64,000 bases of DNA. Source: Clitoria ternatea. Lineage: Eukaryota > Streptophyta > Magnoliopsida > Fabales > Fabaceae. Positions 46,448 through 59,605 of the stretch are shown here, piece after piece. The DNA is taken from NCBI GenBank assembly GCA_037962975.1, contig CM075675.1, positions 33,172,501-33,236,500 on the forward strand. The letters run 5' to 3'. The notes below the pieces were generated by a model. It searched no databases. It was given only the letters and a program-made list of their open reading frames with translations, and was not told the origin of the DNA. How positions within the stretch are numbered: the first letter of the stretch is position 1; each line of letters opens with the position of its first letter. Made by a program: the position numbers and the translations under genes.

Positions 46448-46829
46448 ACGTTATGTCAGACCCTTACCTAAGTTACATATTAATCTTAGTTAATTGACTG
46501 AAATTAAGATTGGAAATTCATTAATCCGGATATTTGGGGATACAATTTTTCGAGTTTCACACTTAAGGCAACTACTTACATTACTAACAAAATCAAAAAA
46601 AAAAATCAAGCTTCATAATGGGCAACATATCAAAATGCATGCAAACTCAATGATGGTAAGAAACCAAACTCATATAGGTTCAAGCGTATCTCATGCAAAT
46701 GGAAGCGTCATCTTTATAAAAGAGTTTCAAAAAGAGACGCAAAGGTTTGAATAATAAAGCCCTAGGCATAGCAGACCACAAGGAACAAGGTCATAACACA
46801 AAACGTGAAAAAAATTTCACTTCTGGGGA

Positions 46830-46967
46830 TTCCACTGGCCGTGGAATGCATTCCACTCCCGTGGGAAAATTCCACAGGTCGTGGAATACTCTGACTTCAT
46901 ACGCAAAATTTTCAAACTTGAGACAGAAGGTTCCACGAGCCGTGGGAATTTCCCACAGGTTATGGAT
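46830..46967. repeat. Palindrome array, core CCACTGGCCGTGG (first block)
   Basis: About five variants of TTCCACTGGCCGTGGAA, paired as before (46830-46876, then 46930-46967). Arms are TTCCAC/GTGGAA around a variable centre. Confidence 0.85.
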
Positions 46968-47819
46968 CGACCCCTAATGCCTCATTTTCCTATTTTTAGT
47001 GCACTTTGCCTTGTGACCTTGGACCATGCAATGCTTAGACCTCTTAGGATACAATCTCATTACTTAAAAACTTAACTCCTTGACATGGTACCCATCTTAA
47101 TGCATCATGGTTAATTCCTAAGAAATGTACCTCACATTACCAACCAACTTTTGGACTCTACACACTAATTATGTAGAATTTTCTGAATAATCACACTTCT
47201 AATCAATAACCTCACACCTCATTTTACTCAAATGGACTCCAAATGCTATAGAACTTTGTTACAAACACATTCACACTAAATTGGACTTGTTGGCAAAGTC
47301 GATTTGCTAAAATTCAACCATATAAGCACGCTTCACAGTCAATACTTTACGTGCTCTTAAAGCACGATTTAGTACACCAAAATGAAGTAACACAATTTCA
47401 ATTCACAACTTTAAACTCACACTCAAGTTTACTATGTATGTCCTATTCTGAAAATAAACTCAGAGGTGTCCAATCCCTATGAATATCAAATATGGGATGT
47501 CAAACTACTTTCTATTGATAAGCATGTAATTTGCATACTTTTAAGGTTTGTTAGGACTTTGCATGCATTTCATCCCATTTCCTTTGATTTTTATTTCTAT
47601 TCCACACATGCTACTCGGGTATTTCTATTTTGTAGGTATTTGAACAATATATCCCTTTTATGCATAAAGTTAGGGATTCTTGAAGCGTATAGGAGAAGAA
47701 TTCGGATGAAGAATCATGACATTTGGAACCATTTCGCACCATTAAGGAAGGATATAATGAAGTAGAACTCTTTCGGGACTTAACATGCTTCAAAAATATG
47801 TTTTTGCAAGGTTTTTAAA

Positions 47820-48088
47820 AACCCACTGCCAATGGGAAATTTCCACTGGTGGTGGATCACACTAACTTGGGCCAAGAACGTATCAAAATTGAGACAACAA
47901 ATTCCCACTGGTCATGGACCCTTCTGGAGTGGCATAAAATTTATACTAGCAATTCCCATTGCCAAAGGAAAATTCCCACTGGCCGTGGACTTCACTGTTT
48001 TGTGACCCACTGCTAGTGGGTTTTTCCTGCTATCATGAAAACATGATTTTAGAGCAACAGAGTCACGACCCACTGCCAGTGGGTCGTC
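47820..48088. repeat. Palindrome array, core CCCACTGCCAGTGGG (second block)
   Basis: Eight or so variants with arms CCCACTG/CAGTGGG or TTCCACTGG, paired, about 850 bp after the first block of the same LTR. Confidence 0.87.
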
Positions 48089-49261
48089 CAGATTAGCGGG
48101 CAGTTGCTATATTTGGAGCGTTTTTCTCATAAAACAGGGGAACTTCTTGGATAGTTTTTGACAAAGAACTAGAGGAAAAAGAGAGAGATCTTTAGGGATT
48201 CTTAGAGCTTTTGGAACCAAGGGAAAACACAAAGGATCTTTAGCATCTACCATCCAATTTAAGAAGATTTAAAAGATTTTAAAGTGAGATCTTGTTCCTT
48301 TTCTTCTTCATCTCTTTGAATTTTCCCCCCAAAGTGTTGTAATCCTCTGAACATGGTTCCTATTACGGGTTGTATTGAATTTGGCATATGTAACTAAATT
48401 TAAATCTTGGGTTAGGGATGTGACATGTTTATGTATTGATTTGATCCTATCACTTTCTGTTTATGAAACCCTTGCTTTTATTCAAATTCCATGAATGTAA
48501 TGCTTTTGATGACCTAGAGATAGGCGTAAATTAAACCTAAACGCTGGGATAATTGAGAGATTAACTGGTTGTTTGAAACACATGAATTTGGACTTAGGGA
48601 TCATGGGTCACGAAAGTAGGTACGACACTTCGAGGCTAAAAGAGATTTCACTGTTCGTAATGAGTTCAAATAATAAATCAAACACGGTTCTTTATTAATT
48701 GGACACGTTAATGAGTTTTGAGAGGAAAGCATTAATTAAATTAGGAAATCTCACCTTAGAACATAGATTCATAAAGAGGAAGGACCTAGGTGAAATTAAT
48801 ATATGACACTCACATGCCTAAAACCTAAGAGCTTAACTATCATACAATCCAAATTAAGAAGAAAGAGTTTAAAGTTCTGCAATTTCCAGTTTATTTAGAT
48901 TTTTAGATTTTCTGCATTTAAAGTAATTTTTAGAATTGTCTATATAATTGAACCACTGCATAAACTAGTAATTGGGCACAATCCTCGTGGGAACGATTTT
49001 TTATTACTTCGATAAACCGTATACTTGCGGAACAACTATCATCTATCACTGCAAATGCATCCATATGAAACCTATATACAAAATCTACTCTGTCTAAACA
49101 CTCTAAACACATCAATATAGATTGATATTAGAACCACATCACATCACAATTCAGTGAACACACATATAATCAATATAGTCTAAACTCTGCTAATCATGAT
49201 AGTACTCAAATATTTCCAAACGTAGGCACCCACCTGCTCATGTGTCACAGTCTCATATGCA

Positions 49262-49264
<3 letters not shown>

Positions 49265-49313
<49 letters not shown>
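49265..49313. repeat. (AT)n(AC)n compound microsatellite
   Basis: About 15 AT units followed by about 9 AC units. Confidence 0.95.
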
Positions 49314-49989
49314 TAAACCTATAAGGCTCCATGCCTAAAATTCGGCCAATTTATAATACATCTTACCACGCATCAATCTCGATCTATAAAACTCATTCAT
49401 CAATATGGTTCCATACCAATCCTCCACAAGATACATGTTATATATATTTAAGTGTATTTCAACCATGATTCACTCAATGCAACCAGCGATCCTAATGATA
49501 TCTCAATCAACAATTCACATGGCTCAAGTTAAAAAATTAAAATCATATATTGGCATCTCATACTAACCATAATCACCAAGGAAAACTCGTATGATCATAT
49601 CAAGGCCACCCAAAACAACAAGACTAAGTTCTATACATCATATACATATATAAAACAACTACAACTACGTCCACTATGACTTGCAATGCAACATCCACAA
49701 CCATAATCAGGGAGCATACTCATATCCCTGCATACTTACTAAAAGACCATAAGTAAGGAGGGTGAGTACCATTCAAGTAATAAATAGGAATTATGATTTA
49801 ACAGTTGACATACACATATTATAAATGCCAAAAACAAACACACATTCACTTAAATATCAGAGAACCATACGAGTTTCTATCATTTAATTTGCTAACCACA
49901 CACACATCTTCACAAATGCAACAATAATGCACCATGAAATTTTTCTTTTAAGTTATGCATAAAAACCATGAAATGCGGATCCTACTTGT

Positions 49990-50210
49990 CAATATATAGC
50001 AAGTGCCAAGATGACCTCCTTAGTGAACCATAACACTATAATCGAGGGGCATCTGGGTAACCACATAGTGAACCAAAACACTATAGATGGTGGTACCCGA
50101 GGCTACTAGTGAACCATAGCACTATAATCGGTAACCTCCATAGCAACATGCCACAAACTGCACAGTGAACCACAGCACTCTAATGTGACAGCCTCATCAG
50201 CAAATCAAAG
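49990..50210 (-). repeat. LTR-internal short tandem repeats, reversed
   Basis: Four to five units containing AGTGAACCATAACACTATAA; the reverse complement (TTATAGTGTTATGGTTCACT) is related to the family A tandem repeat. Confidence 0.75.
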
Positions 50211-51665
50211 TGCTGGAAATGCACATGATGTTATGGAATGAAGCCTATGCTAGATATGCGAACCATGGTGCACAGATTATAATTTCAACATAATTCCAGA
50301 CCATAGATATCATTATAATTAATCCAGCCATAGGATCTATACTTAGTTATCATTAAACATCATATATGCCTACTCATAATACAAGAATAATTAGTTCAAC
50401 ATAACTCCAAGGTTCATTAACAATCGGCAGATAAATATGTATACATATATATAAGCTTATTCGCATAAATATATTTTCCTCCTACAATGGAATCCAAAAC
50501 CCCATAAGACATATCCTGCAATCCAAATTCCATCTATTACGCGAATGATAAACCCCTCGTACGTGTGAAACGTACATGAACCGACTAGCTTCTTGGTGTA
50601 AATCCCTGATCACTTATCCGATGACTGTGAAAGTCCTAAAATCATCACCCAATGCTTTAGAACATACTTCTGAAACCTCTAATTGCTACTACCATAATTA
50701 ACAAAAATTTTAAACATAATTTTTTGAAAGGATTTCTAAAAGATCCAATATATATCCTAGCTCTGAACAATTTCTAAATTAGGAAAACCAAGGGGATAAG
50801 CTCAATAACGTACAGTAGAGTTAAACTAACACAGTGAGTGGTTCCGAAACTCACCGAAGCGGAATAAAAATCAAAGAAACTCAAATCGCCAAGGTTGTCC
50901 ACAACTCAAACTTAATTTAAAACAACCAAAATTCATAAAAGAAACCTTGTTAGTACCCCAAACTCTAGGGAAATTAGAAACAAGAAGCCATAAGTACCTC
51001 CGGAGCTTACCAAAAATGGTGGAGTTCGAAACCCCCGACCATACAACGCTGCCTCCCACACAATCGAAGCTCTGAAACGCTTCTAATTTCATGAAATCGA
51101 AAGAAATTGGAGACATGATTCAAAGATTATATAAACCGAAATTGGGTGTATGATTTTACCTTAAGATCAAGAAACAAGAGCTCTTTCCCCTAAATAATGG
51201 CAGCCGCAAGAGAGGGGGATGAACAAGGGATATAACCTTTGCTTTAGTTGAAGAAGGAAGAAGATAATGGAACCCAACCAAAGGCATGCATGTACCTCAG
51301 AGTAGGGAGGTAGAAGTTGATGAAGAATGTGGCGGAGATTGTGGGCGGCACGGAGGAGCGGATAGAGATATTAGTTATGGAGAAAATAAGGATACTGATG
51401 TACAAGAAGGAGGACTCTATTTTTACAAAAAAAGGGGAAATCATTTCACATGAAATAAGGGTAAGATAAGAAGAATTGAATTAGAAGAATTTAATAATAA
51501 TATTCTAATAATTAAAATAGAATTTAGAATTTAGGCAATGATTATTTAATTTAATAATTTAGCTTAAATGAAATTAGTTATGATAAAATTTATTTTACTC
51601 TTAGCCAACAGTAATTTATTTTATCTTAAATTTTAAAATTTTAAAATCTTGGATGTTACACGTTA

Positions 51666-52109
51666 CGCTTTGCAAAGTGTTTTTAAGGTACATAAATAAT
51701 AAACACTAAGAGTAACTAGCACGTATCATGTTTATAAATAAACAAGAAATACAGATTAAGATAAAATTTTAAAAATATGTAAAGACCATTTTTCTACTAC
51801 TATAAATAATACACTTAAATTAAAAAATAAAAAAGTTTGAAATTAACGTTTTAAAATATTAAAATTATAATAATAATAATAATAGAGTATTATTTAGAAT
51901 CACTTATCTTGTTGCTTTTAATGTTAGTTAAAGAATTTAAATATTAATTAACGTAATTAATTAATGAAACTTAAACTTTCTGAAGCTGGTTTGATGATCG
52001 AGTAGAGAAAAAATATTTGTTTGATTTAATTTATTTTTTATTTGTAAAAAGAAAAAATAAATTAAATTAGGTACAAGGGGTACTTTAACCCATATAAAGA
52101 AATACTGAA
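51666..52109. other. AT-rich spacer, including possible LINE 3' end
   Basis: Non-coding. A T-rich stretch at 52024-52050 may be the complement of the LINE poly(A) tail, but this is not clear. Confidence 0.45.
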
Positions 52110-54455
52110 TTAGAATCCTGATAAGCATAAAAGAGGCTCTCTATACCATTCTATAAAGCTTCTAAAGAACTTATTCATGCGAAACCTTAACCATAACCAA
52201 GATCTATACTGAACCAATTCAAACGTATTCTTGACATTCACATTCCCTCCTTTGAAGATGACACCATTCCTGTCGTCCCAAATGGTCCAAATAGTAGCAA
52301 ACCACATCACAGTCAACCCGAGTTGAAGATCATTATTAAGCTCATATCCCAAAGTACATTCAAAATGTTCCTTGCCACAATGATGCAAGACTGAACAATA
52401 GTCCAACCAAGCAAAACACTTCTGCTATAATGAATAAGAAATTTTACACAAAAAGAAAATGTGAGAATAATTCTCCTACATTCATCATAGAGAACACAAA
52501 CACCAGATGTATGATCAAACACTATACCACGTGATGTTAGATTATCCATGGTTTAAACCCGATCCAAAATTAACCTCCAACCAAATCCCCCAACTTTAAG
52601 GGAAACAATATTGTTCTAGAACAATCTCACAAAATATGAATCCCACATCATAGATTGTTGAAGTAAAAGATTATAAGCTGACTTCACAGAGAATTGATTG
52701 GAAGAAGAGCCCAACCAAGACCAAGAGTCAAACTCTGCCACACGCAACCTAAGAAAACTTCCAAGATCATGAAGAAGAAATATTAACAACTCGTGTTCCC
52801 AAATAAAGAAGTCTCTTTGCCATTTTTGATCCCAGACCCATGTATCATCCACCCACGTACCCATATCAGCTACAGAAACATGTTGTTGTGATGACATTAA
52901 GAACAACCTGTGGTACCTTGACTTTAATGATGTGTCTCCCAACCAGGAATCAGACCAAAAACTTATTTTAACCCTATTACCCAGCACTCTCCTAATATTA
53001 GACCGAAACCACCCACACTCATCAGAAATTTACAAAATACTCCTCAGATCCCTCCACTATCTTGAACCATTCCTAAAAACCTCTTAATCCTCAGACCAAA
53101 TAACAGACCCATATTTAGATTTTAATATTCTTCCTTACAAACACTTATGATCCCCCAACAACCTCTACACCTATTTTCCTAAAAAAGCAGAGTTAAAATT
53201 TCCTAAGTCCCTCACACCCAACCCACCTGCCTCCTTACTCTTGCGCGCATGATCCCACTTTACCCAACATACTTTTTTCCTTTCCTCACTCCCTCCCCAT
53301 AAAAAACATCTTTGTAAAGAAGTTAGTACTTTTAAAACAGAATCAGGTGCCTTAAAAAAGAAAAGAAAAAGAGGAGTGAAGAAAGTACCGATTTAAGAAG
53401 ACAAAGACGACCACCAAAAGATAAATAGCGCTGATTCTAAGGGGACAGTTTTTTCTGAAATTTCACAATAATAGGATCCCAAGTACACCTTCTCCCTGGA
53501 TTCGCCCTTAAAGGAATACCAAGGTAAATGAAAGGCAAACACATAATATTACACTGCAACAAGTCTGCATATCGAGCCATCTCTTCCTCATTACCCAAAA
53601 CAATTCCCAATTTACTCTTAAAAAAATTAACCTTTAGACCAAACACCAATTCAAAACATCTCAACACACTTTTCAATGTCAGAACATTCTTCAAAGACAA
53701 TTCACCAAAGAATAAAGTATCATCAGCAAACTGTAAGTGAGATATACACACCTAATCATCCCCCACAAGTACACCATTAAACAAATTCATCTTCACAACC
53801 ATCCTCATAAGTCCATTAATCCCCTCAGCCACAATCATAAGTACACCATGAAAGTATTTAGAATTGGAGTCCCCCTCTTGTAACCATTTAACTCTTGACT
53901 TTTGTAACAAAATAGAATCCTTCAATCTAACAACTCCCAATATTCTACCATCAAATTCCTACGAGCCATCACACCCTCCTCATTCAAACCACTAGTCTCC
54001 TCATGTAAATCTAATTCCTTAATTCTATGCTCTACCTCCTTCAACCTGACTCCCAGCACACTAAAACTTTTCTAATTCCAGTCCTTCAAAAACACCTTCA
54101 AACTTTTTAACTTTTCTTTCAACACATAAGCTCCCCACCCCTCAACTTTCAAATTATTCCATGTCTCTTCCACACAATCTTTGAACCCAGGTTGCTGCAA
54201 CCAACAATTTAACACCCTAAATGGTCTCGGCCCCAATCCACATCCACCACTTTTAAGAGCACCGGACAATGGTCGAACAAATTTCTGTTCAATGCCAATT
54301 GAGTACAATTTGGAAATGATTGTAGTCATTGATGAGAACATAAGAATCTATCCTGCTGACTTCTAGTCAAACCATTCGGCCTATACCACGTAAAATTTCG
54401 ACTCTGCATAGGAAAGTCCACCAACTCCATTGCAAGAATAAAGTCATTAAACTAA
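52110..54455 (-). pseudogene. L1-type LINE ORF2 remnant (endonuclease end, reverse transcriptase, zf-RVT)
   Basis: Minus-strand pieces occur in L1 order. 54455-54240 is the endonuclease C-terminus, with WYRPNG, SQQDRFL and FDHCPVLL. 54341-54072 is the linker with FRVLNCWLQQPGFKDCV. 53940-53752 has RVKWLQEGDSNSKYFH. 53751-53437 is RT with SHLQFADDTLFFGE, whose ADD catalytic pair is intact, and FIYLGIPLRANPGRR. 52987-52616 is the zinc-binding tail with VKISFWSDSWLGD and FSVKSAYNLL. 52406-52110 is the C-terminus with IWTIWDDRNGVIFKGG. Between KYFH and SHLQFADD only about 45 residues remain where the family has some 250, so most of the RT fingers and palm is deleted. The 5' end stops inside the endonuclease, a typical truncation. 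Non-functional. Confidence 0.9.
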
Positions 54456-55479
54456 AAGGTGAAATAGAAACATATAATAATATTATAAGACACACATACA
54501 GTTAATTAAAATACAAAAACATCAAATATAGGAAAATTTAAATTTAAAAACCAAAATAGAATTCATTTAAAAGTATATATAATAAAAAAAATTAATATGA
54601 AAGAAGAAATTAAATATAGAAACAAAATGTTAAGGCATTTAAAATTGATATTTTATATAAAATTTAAAATTGATATTTATAGAAAGTTAAAACAAATATA
54701 GATACGTAAATGAAAAATTAATTAATCCTAACAAATAACTTAATAATAAAATATAAAAAATGTGTAATAAATAGTCATAAAGTTACATTCTATAGACATT
54801 AAAATTTAATGCAAAGATAGTTTGTGGGTCGTAAACATATTGTCTCTAACGATATAGACTTTTAGAAGAGATAGACCAAAAAATTAGTAGTGAAAAGATT
54901 ATTGCATTAATTTGGATGTTGAAATTAATTTTAAAAAAATACCACATTTAATCACTATACAATATACTTTGATATTCCTTCCTTTTTAATTGTCTTTTCA
55001 CAAGATTTATTTATATTTATTATAATCTAAATAACTATTTAATTCTATTATTTCATTGGTTTTTTTTAATTTAATCTCGTTAGTTTTTTTTAACATGTCC
55101 TTTATAAGCATCTCAAATGTGTGTTAAATAAAACTTTTTGTTAATTTGTTTTTACACCATTCTATTGAAACTAACCTGACATAAATAATATTTTGTATTT
55201 ATCACTTCAATTAAAGTGTGTTCAACTTATTTTCTTCAACTCTTTCCCCCTCTTCCACCATCTCTCCACCAATCACCTTCACACCCGTCATTTCTCCACC
55301 ACTCTTCCATCACCATTATCCCAACTAAATAGAGTTAGCATTAACCATATTTACAAATCTCACTCAACAACCAAATAAAGGACTTTAAAATCGAGTCCCG
55401 CTATCATAATAAACCAAAAAATAAATATCTTTATGCCATCACAAAACATAACTCTATTACCATAAGAAATAAACAAACA
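54456..55479. other. AT-rich spacer
   Basis: No readable feature. A small pyrimidine-rich open frame (55193-55378) resembles the leader of LTRs but has no LTR ends around it. Confidence 0.5.
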
Positions 55480-56341
55480 TGTTATAATATTTAGTGGTCT
55501 ACGGTCCCAATACAATTAGGAGAGTGAAGGTGGGTTACATTAGGTGAAAAACACCTAACTATAAAATTTTAAGACATTATAGATAGTTCTCACAACACTT
55601 ATATACTCTTTATGTACATTTATTTTATTCAATATGGAACTTCCTTAACACTCTCCCAAATCCAACTAGATTTCTAATTGAGACTAGATTTATTCATTTT
55701 TCTTATTATTTTAGGGCTTGTACTTAAAGAATTGTACTTAAAGAATCTTAGAGGTTTATTTTAAGCTTAGGCTTCTCTTTTTTTTACGACTCTCCAAGTC
55801 CTTGTTATGTTTTTTATCATTGCGGTTAAGCATTTGAGCTTTGCTACCATGTTTAGTGGTCCATAGGCCCAATATTCTTGGGAGAGTAAATGTGAGTTAT
55901 ATAAGTGAGAGACACTTAACCATAAAACTTTAAGACATTATGAGTGACACTCTCAACCCTTATATGCTCTTTACTCTTCTCTATTTTATTCCTAACACTC
56001 TCTCTCGAGTCCAATTAAGTTTCTAGTTATGATTTATTTTTTGTCTTAGGATTTGTGCTCAAGGAACCTCATATCCTTTATTTTATTTAACTTGGGCTCC
56101 TTTTTTTATAAGTCTCAATGCCCTATGTTTTTTTGTTGGATCAATGAGTTAAGTATGTGGGCTCTGATACCATGTTAGAATGTTTAGTGGTCCACATGCC
56201 TAATGTACGTGGGAGAGTGAATGTGAGTTTATCAGTTAAAAGACACTTAATCCCTAAAACCGTAAGGTATTAGGGGAAGTACTCCCAACATTTATATACT
56301 TTTTAGGTTCTTCTATTGTATTTAATGTAAGATTCCCAACA
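55480..56341 (-). mobile_element. Tandem TRIM retrotransposon: LTR-internal-LTR-internal-LTR
   Basis: Three related direct repeats lie at 55480-55650, 55850-55997 and 56173-56341. Each starts TGTT, contains TTTAGTGGTC and ends in AACA (CTTAACA, CCTAACA, CCCAACA). They are separated by two internal parts of about 170-200 bp. Next to the third repeat is GGGCTCTGATACCA (56159-56172), the complement of the TGGTATCAGAGC initiator-Met primer site. Next to the second is a decayed version (55836-55849). The primer sites show that the element reads on the minus strand. GA-rich tracts (complement of CTCTCTCTCGAG at 55996) lie before the LTR, as polypurine tracts should. With LTRs under 175 bp and no coding capacity it is a TRIM. 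Flanking duplications are not clear. Confidence 0.83.
56159..56172 (-). promoter_or_regulatory. TRIM primer-binding site (initiator tRNA-Met)
   Basis: Minus strand TGGTATCAGAGCCC directly abuts the LTR end at 56173. Confidence 0.88.
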
Positions 56342-59300
56342 AACCGCTTTGCACCGCCGAACATACCTCTTGCAATGACTATTTTCATCGTCGCTTGTAA
56401 TGGCCCCCTTTACATTAGAAGCTGGTGTGCGTTTTTAATTGATTCGACCAGTTCAAGGTTTAACCTTTGATGTCACATTAGCTTTAATAGAGTGATGCAA
56501 AAATAAATTTAATGAAAATGACTTGTTTGACATACTTTTGAGAAATAAGTGACCTATTTAAAATTAAAAACATATTAGAGTGACTTAAAACAAAAACAAA
56601 GATAAAGGAAACTCTCATATTTAACATATTTCACTCTCTTTAAACAAGATCTCATGTTCAAGCTTTGCAACTAACTATTTTTCCATTCATAGTAGTTTTC
56701 CATTTTCAACATTAAATGAAATTTCAACTTGTGATTAATTGTTTTAAAAAAACACTATATTCAACCTCTAACATTATATATGACAATTATTATACATACA
56801 TGATAAGAATTCATATTTTTTAGTGTTGGTTTAAACATACTACGAATGAGATAAATATATATAATAAAATATAAAATTTATTTATTTATATCTTTATATA
56901 ACTTAACACATCATATTATATATTTTAAAAACTATATTTATTGAATATATCTTTAATAATATTTATTTTTAATTTATTATCATATATTAATAAATCTATT
57001 TTTAATAATAATATATTTATTAAGTAGTAGTATATTTAATAATAAATATTTTTTAAAATAATTTGAATAGTTATATTTTTAATAACTATATTTTAAAATA
57101 CATAATGAATATATTATTTAAAATATTTTTAATAAAAATACATGTTTCAATAATATTAAAAAATATCAAATAAAATGTGTTCAATAATAATATATTTATT
57201 AAATTTTTAATACAATATTTAACATGCCATGTTTTTATTTTAGGTATTAAATATATTAATATTTAACAAATATATTACTATTTATTATTGAATATATTTA
57301 TATCTAATAAATATATTATAATTAGAAATTTATTTAATAAATATAATATAAATTCATATTTTATCATATACACTCACTTCATTTATATTTATTATGTATC
57401 TAAATTTTTTTAAAAATTATAAATTATTATCTTATGTATATAAAACTTGTTATACATATATACACAAATGAACTTGTGATTTATAAGTATTTAATCTAAA
57501 ACGACTTATAAAAATTGGTTGGATCTTTTAATTCGCATCTCAGCAACACCTTTGAAAGTTTATCCAATCATCTTTTGACGTTTGTCAATGAATGGAAATT
57601 ATGCAAATAGGTTGAGTCACATAAGATTATACTCACTGTTCATATGCTGACATTTTAGCTTCATTAATGATAGGGTCCACCACTAACTTTCAATTTTGTC
57701 ACTTTTATTATCTAAATAAGATTGAGATTTTCGAATTAGCGAATTCCAGGTATTTATTTAAATAAGACTTCAAAAAATTATTTAAAATCTTTTATTATAA
57801 GAATATTTATTATTGAGTTTAATTTCTATTCAATAGGTTCATTAATCAAAATTCATTATAAATATGATTCTTAGAGTACTTATTACATAAATTAATAATG
57901 ATTGTTTATATGATAATTCATGATTGAATGTTAGTGTAATTTTTTTTACAATGACGTTGTATTTAAATTAAAATTTTTATTATTTTATAATTATAAAATG
58001 TTTTTAATGTATTTTAATAAAAAATTGTTTTAATTTCTTAAAAATATTTTGAAAACTATTAAAAATAAAACTAATAAATAATAAAGGAAAAAGCTAAGCA
58101 TTTACTAAATTCAAATATAAAATAAAACGGTACCATCTTCTTTAAGAAAATATTATGTAGTGCTTAATTGAAAATATTAAATATTCCTTGATGTTATTCA
58201 AATAGTGATTTTTCATTATGGTGTTGTTTGACTCAGTTTAAAGAATAAAAATGGAAAATTTTATATAAAATCACTTATTAATGTAATTTAACTTATTTTA
58301 AGATAGTATATATAACCCAACTTTTCATTAAAAACTTTTTATTTTCCATTGCTTAAATAATGGTTATAATGACCCTTAAAATTTTTCAATTAACATTAGC
58401 AAATGCGGGCAGTAGTTAAGAAATTAGAAATTGAAATCTTCACGTTAAATTATATATTAACGCTGATTTGTAACATACAGATTTCTTATTTGTAACAGTT
58501 TTTCTGATTTTTAAAGTAGTTCTAATATAATTTTTATTAAAATATCTTGACCAATACTGCTTAACACAATCGAAAAACTGTTAAAAAATTATATTTAATT
58601 TTAAAAAAAACTTCAGGATCAAAAAATACAAACATTGAATAATTAAAAAGTGAAAATAATACTATAAAATACTATTAAATTTAATTTTTCCATTTGGAAA
58701 GGAATTAATTAGAGGAAAATAGAGGTTAAAAACAGAGAAATAGAACAGATATTTATGTCAAACAGACACACACCAGCTATTTATACCAAAATAATAATAA
58801 AAAATAAACTCTACCATAAATTTTATTTTAAAATTAAATGGCTTTACAAATAATTATGGTATATCTCGATGAGACGCTTATAAATGATAGTAATGGGTTC
58901 TTTGAATCCGACTCTCCCTATTTAGTACTTCTACTAAACAGAGTACATTAAAATTCATTTAACAGATGCAACATTAAATCACAGTTGAAATTTAAAAATA
59001 TAAAAAACAAAATAGTCGTTTAAAGTCACTATTATTTTAAAACAAATAAAAGTGAAAGAATACTATTTTAAAATAAAATTAAAAACTGGCTAATGAATCA
59101 CCAACATTACACCAAATATAATTCATTTGGTCGGATTCAATATAATAATGTTCATTCTTTTGTTTTTTAAAATACTGTTACTGATTTTATTTATGTATTA
59201 TTTTAACAATACTTCTCATCATGGTAAATAATTCTCTTGACAGAAAGTTAAGTGAAGATTTTTCTATTCCTAATACTCAAACTTGAAATTTTATTTAAAT

Positions 59301-59605
59301 AACTACTCATTTATATTTGGTGACATCTTTGAATAAACAAATAATTTATAGCATGATATATTTATTTTACTAGTACTATATAGGAATTGAACTGAAAATG
59401 AAATGCAGAGATTGGAGAAATTTCTATTAGCTTTCCTAGGAAAACAGCAGTGACTTTTCAATATACATAAACCCTGGCCAATATCCCTTCACAAATGATC
59501 CTATCCTCAAACAACCTAAATTTATCTATCATTCCATTTACAAAAAGGTAAAAAATAAAATAAAATAAAAATGGAGGTAATTACCACCAATTACCCTCAA
59601 ATCAC
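56342..59605. other. AT-rich intergenic region downstream of the CFL1-like gene
   Basis: 56780-57400 is almost purely A/T with recurring AATATATTTAATAA words. No coding homology, LTR end or RNA gene is recognisable. The part next to 59606 should include the 3' UTR and poly(A) site of the minus-strand gene, but no single signal stands out. Confidence 0.55.

Larger units (their letters stand above)
46490..49041 (+). mobile_element. LTR (Athila-like, class C), probably solo
   Basis: The closing block CAATCCTCGTGGGAACG, then AAACCGTATACTTGCGG and AACAACTATCA at 49041, is of the type ending Athila/Calypso-like LTRs. It matches the reversed copy at 20849-22060. Upstream are GATAGGCGTAAATTAAACC and GGGATAATTGAGAGATTAAC (48520-48560), also LTR-typical. 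Palindrome arrays lie at 46830-46967 and 47820-48088. No gag-pol or primer site follows. The 5' edge near 46490 is a guess. Confidence 0.6.
49223..51660 (-). mobile_element. Reversed LTR related to family A
   Basis: The minus strand starts TGTAACATCC at 51660, and the left edge TAGGCACCCACCT resembles the complement of the family A end (AGGTGGGACGCCGTA). The internal short tandem repeats at 49990-50210 and the TGGTACTCACCC block (49760) occur in family A order. A pyrimidine-rich leader (51440-51200) is present. No target duplication was found (CGTTA follows the start), and the left edge is approximate. No coding part is attached. Confidence 0.6.

Noticed and set aside
56780..57400. Almost pure A/T stretch as a replication origin or matrix attachment region
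   Set aside because: Composition alone does not support either call, and no specific motif was seen.
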